NCBI GenBank assembly: GCA_002440085.1
Contig: DJRM01000064.1
Location: 1 to 17,597, forward strand
Reading direction: 5' to 3'
DNA: 17,597 bases
Source of the DNA: Bacteroidales bacterium UBA6360
Lineage (GTDB): Bacteria; Bacteroidota; Bacteroidia; Bacteroidales; UBA932
Shown: positions 15,774 through 17,597 of the stretch, one piece after another
Layout of the letters: each line of letters begins with the position of its first letter
Position numbering within the stretch: position 1 is the first letter of the stretch
Translations under genes and position numbers: made by a program
Notes under the pieces: model-generated
Database searches by the model: none
Seen by the model: only the letters and a program-made list of their open reading frames with translations
What the model was told of the DNA's origin: nothing

Positions 15774-15947
15774 ATGAATGCTAATAACACGAAAGCAGGA
15801 AGATTTCCTTCAGAGGGAGGCTATTTGTCTCCTGAATTTATTGAAATGGCGATGATTGCGCCGGAAAGAGGCTTTGCCTCAAGCGGCGTTGATGCGAACA
15901 GTCCCGCAAAATGGGTCGCTGGAAATGAGGATTGGTGGAACGATTAA
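15774..15947 (+). CDS. Small 57-residue protein of unknown function
   Basis: An ATG at 15774 opens a 57-codon frame ending in TAA at 15945-15947. It sits 11 bases after the GH3 gene and 12 bases before the next gene, and without it there would be an unusual 197-base hole in a tightly packed operon. The peptide has no signal sequence or membrane segment. The middle is YLSPEFIEMAMIAPERGFASSG and the end is WVAGNEDWWND, tryptophan-rich and acidic. From memory, short Bacteroidetes peptides with a P-E-(I/F)-x-...-E-x-GFAxSG pattern occur beside fimbrillin-like genes, which would fit the neighbour downstream. I cannot verify this without a search. Function unknown. Its spacing, start codon and non-random composition argue that it is real. 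Confidence 0.7.
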   Translation: MNANNTKAGRFPSEGGYLSPEFIEMAMIAPERGFASSGVDANSPAKWVAGNEDWWND

Positions 15948-15959
15948 AACTTAAATGCT

Positions 15960-17498
15960 ATGAAACTGGATTATTTTAAGGCTCTTGCAGTTGCGGTGAC
16001 CGCGCCTTTCTTTTGCTCATGTGCTGATTCGTTTGTTCTTGATTCTCAGATAGATGAGACTCGTGCATCCGATGCGTCAGATTGTGTTGAACTTTTTGCT
16101 TCTGTCAATGGGGGATTCTCCGCTGTCTCCGGGAATGTTTCGGCTATTGCAGATAATCGGACGAAAACCGTCCTTAACGATGACTGGACGGTGTCTTGGT
16201 GCGCTGGAGATGGAATGTCGGTGTTCAATGCCGGTGCGGGTGAGAAGGCATCGTTTTCTTCAAATTGTCGCTTCCTTATTTCTGATGTGGCTTCAGGGAA
16301 GTTCGTCAAGGACGCTTCGGAAACTTCCAAGTCGCTGGTTGAAGGAAAGGATGTCTATGATTGGTATGCATGCAGTCCCTGGATGCAGTACGGCGCAGCT
16401 CCTTTTGGAACAAAGGGATACACCATTAACCGTTCTCCGCAGCAGGTTGGTTATGGCTCCGCAGCTCATGTCTCGGAGTCTGACATAATGGCAGGGAAGT
16501 CCATGTCTGTGCCATCAGGCCAAGCACCTGTCTTGAAACTGAACCACGTCTGTGCACTCATGAAGTTCACGGTAGTTAACAATTCAGGCTCTGCCGCGAC
16601 AATTAATGGGCTTACACTCGACGCTACGGCTGGTGGCTCATACATAACGGGCTCGTTCACAATGGACTGGGGTGATGATGCTTCAGAACTTCCGCGCCTT
16701 GACGCCTCCAAGATGGGCTCGGCAAAGGCATATACGTGTGCTTTGAGTGTTGTTGAGAATGTAGGCACCGAGTCTGCTCCAGAATATTCAGCAATTACAA
16801 AGACTGTCGCTGATGGAGAGGCCGTTGATTTGTATATGGTAGTCGCTCCATTCTCGATTCCGGCAGGAGGTTCGCTTAAACTTGAAATTTCCGGTTCTGA
16901 GGGCATCTGTACACTTGAGAAGACGATGTCTGGAGATATAAGTTTCGGTGCAGGGTCGTACAACACAGCCACGATTTCCTACAGCAAGCCGGAAAAGATT
17001 CTCTTTACAGAGAATTTCGGGACTAAGGCAGTGGGGACTGCCAATATCAACCAGTCACTATATGACAAATCCGGATTGTCCACTTTGTATCCTGATGATG
17101 CTGCTAATTATAGTTATGGCGTGGGGGAGAACGCCTCATTGCAGACGGCGGCATATACATATACTGTTCAGACAACTTCCGGTGCCTATGTGAGATTTCC
17201 CAAGGCTAACTCAATGTTGGCTATAAAAGGAATCGCTCTTCATGGCTCGACGAGTCTTAAGTTTTTGTACCGTAAGGATTCTGCAAATGAATGTATTACA
17301 GTTCTTTCTTATAAGTTTTCGGATGCATCGTCATGGACAGAAGTGGGCTCTTCTGCGGCCACTGGCGTCATAACTCATGAGTTCGCGATAGAAAATCCGG
17401 AGGGCAAGACCATAGACATTCAGGTCAAGAACATCTCACAGGTGACAGAAAGCAAGTGGCCGACTGTCGATGACTGGAGACTCGTTGCTCTGGATTGA
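15960..17498 (+). CDS. Fimbrillin-like (Mfa-like) lipoprotein with additional C-terminal beta domain
   Basis: This is a 512-residue protein. A signal peptide ends FFCSC, so Cys21 is the probable lipidation site, followed by acidic residues (ADSFVLDSQIDE). Residues about 40-340 look like a fimbrillin/Mfa-like region, with VLNDDWTVSWCAGDGMSVF (from about 71) and the strand LMKFTVVNNSGSAATINGLT. Both patterns are typical of Bacteroidetes fimbrillin family proteins. From about residue 345 (ILFTENFG) to the end lies a second beta domain. Its block YVRFPKANSMLAIKGIALHG resembles YVWARKGKKGWLGVSGIKLH in the lipoprotein at 10221. No fimbrial usher or anchor genes are nearby, so it may act as a surface adhesin or glycan-binding protein for the locus rather than a fimbrial subunit. 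This is inference. It is the last gene before the terminator. Confidence 0.75.
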   Translation: MKLDYFKALAVAVTAPFFCSCADSFVLDSQIDETRASDASDCVELFASVNGGFSAVSGNVSAIADNRTKTVLNDDWTVSWCAGDGMSVFNAGAGEKASFSSNCRFLISDVASGKFVKDASETSKSLVEGKDVYDWYACSPWMQYGAAPFGTKGYTINRSPQQVGYGSAAHVSESDIMAGKSMSVPSGQAPVLKLNHVCALMKFTVVNNSGSAATINGLTLDATAGGSYITGSFTMDWGDDASELPRLDASKMGSAKAYTCALSVVENVGTESAPEYSAITKTVADGEAVDLYMVVAPFSIPAGGSLKLEISGSEGICTLEKTMSGDISFGAGSYNTATISYSKPEKILFTENFGTKAVGTANINQSLYDKSGLSTLYPDDAANYSYGVGENASLQTAAYTYTVQTTSGAYVRFPKANSMLAIKGIALHGSTSLKFLYRKDSANECITVLSYKFSDASSWTEVGSSAATGVITHEFAIENPEGKTIDIQVKNISQVTESKWPTVDDWRLVALD

Positions 17499-17522
17499 TA
17501 GGTTTCACCATATACTTAACGA

Positions 17523-17556
17523 AGAGAGGGGCTGACAAAAGTCCCTCTTTGTTTTC
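17523..17556 (+). terminator. Rho-independent-type terminator ending the operon
   Basis: Positions 17523-17532 (AGAGAGGGGC) pair with 17541-17550 (GTCCCTCTTT) as a 10-pair stem, including two G-U pairs, around the 8-base loop TGACAAAA. The T-rich run TTGTTTT follows directly. It lies 25 bases after the fimbrillin-like stop codon and marks the 3' end of the transcript that starts before the FecR gene. Confidence 0.85.
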
Positions 17557-17597
17557 ATCTATAGAAACATGAAAAAAATTATTGCTGTCCGCTAAAA

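Noticed and set aside
17569..17595. ATG followed by a signal-peptide-like start (MKKIIAVR) after the terminator
   Set aside because: The frame stops after eight codons (TAA at 17593-17595) and the window ends. It could be a broken gene start or chance; there is too little sequence to call a gene or pseudogene.
1..17597. CRISPR arrays, tRNA/rRNA genes, insertion sequences, riboswitches
   Set aside because: I found no regularly spaced repeats, no tRNA-like cloverleaf, no transposase frame and no paired terminal inverted repeats; the coding density leaves little room for them.

Overview
The window looks like chromosomal DNA of a member of the Bacteroidales, probably a gut or rumen-type species. 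The evidence is a SusC/SusD pair, an ECF sigma factor/FecR pair of the Bacteroidetes type, a fimbrillin-like lipoprotein, several lipoboxes, weak Shine-Dalgarno sequences and an A+T-rich intergenic promoter region inside otherwise mid-GC DNA. I cannot name the genus from this sequence alone.

Layout. Positions 1-525 hold the 3' end of an AAA-type ATPase gene, unrelated to the rest. Positions 609-1160 (minus) encode an ECF sigma factor. After a 193-base divergent promoter region, one plus-strand gene train runs from 1354 to 17498 and ends at a clear hairpin/T-tract terminator (17523-17556). Its order is: FecR-type anti-sigma factor, SusC-type TonB-dependent transporter with an N-terminal STN signalling domain, SusD-type lipoprotein, secreted FAD-dependent oxidoreductase, clan-A (GH2-like TIM-barrel) glycosidase lipoprotein, Ig-repeat lipoprotein that may bind glycan at the surface, a second FAD-dependent oxidoreductase (lipoprotein with a golvesin-type C-terminal domain), GH3 beta-glucosidase (BglX type), a 57-residue peptide, and a fimbrillin-like lipoprotein. 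Gaps between these genes are 60 bases or less (38 or less after the transporter), and one or two junctions overlap as ATGA.

How it probably works (inference). This is a polysaccharide/glycoside utilisation locus controlled by trans-envelope signalling. Substrate bound at SusC/SusD would be sensed through the STN domain, relayed to FecR across the inner membrane, and release the ECF sigma factor to transcribe the operon. Two glycosidases (clan A and GH3) and two exported flavoenzymes would process the imported or surface-bound substrate. The unusual point is the pairing of two paralogous exported FAD oxidoreductases with only two glycosidases, and with no polysaccharide lyase or sulfatase. That suggests a redox step on a glycoside, its aglycone or a sugar acid, but the substrate cannot be read from the sequence.
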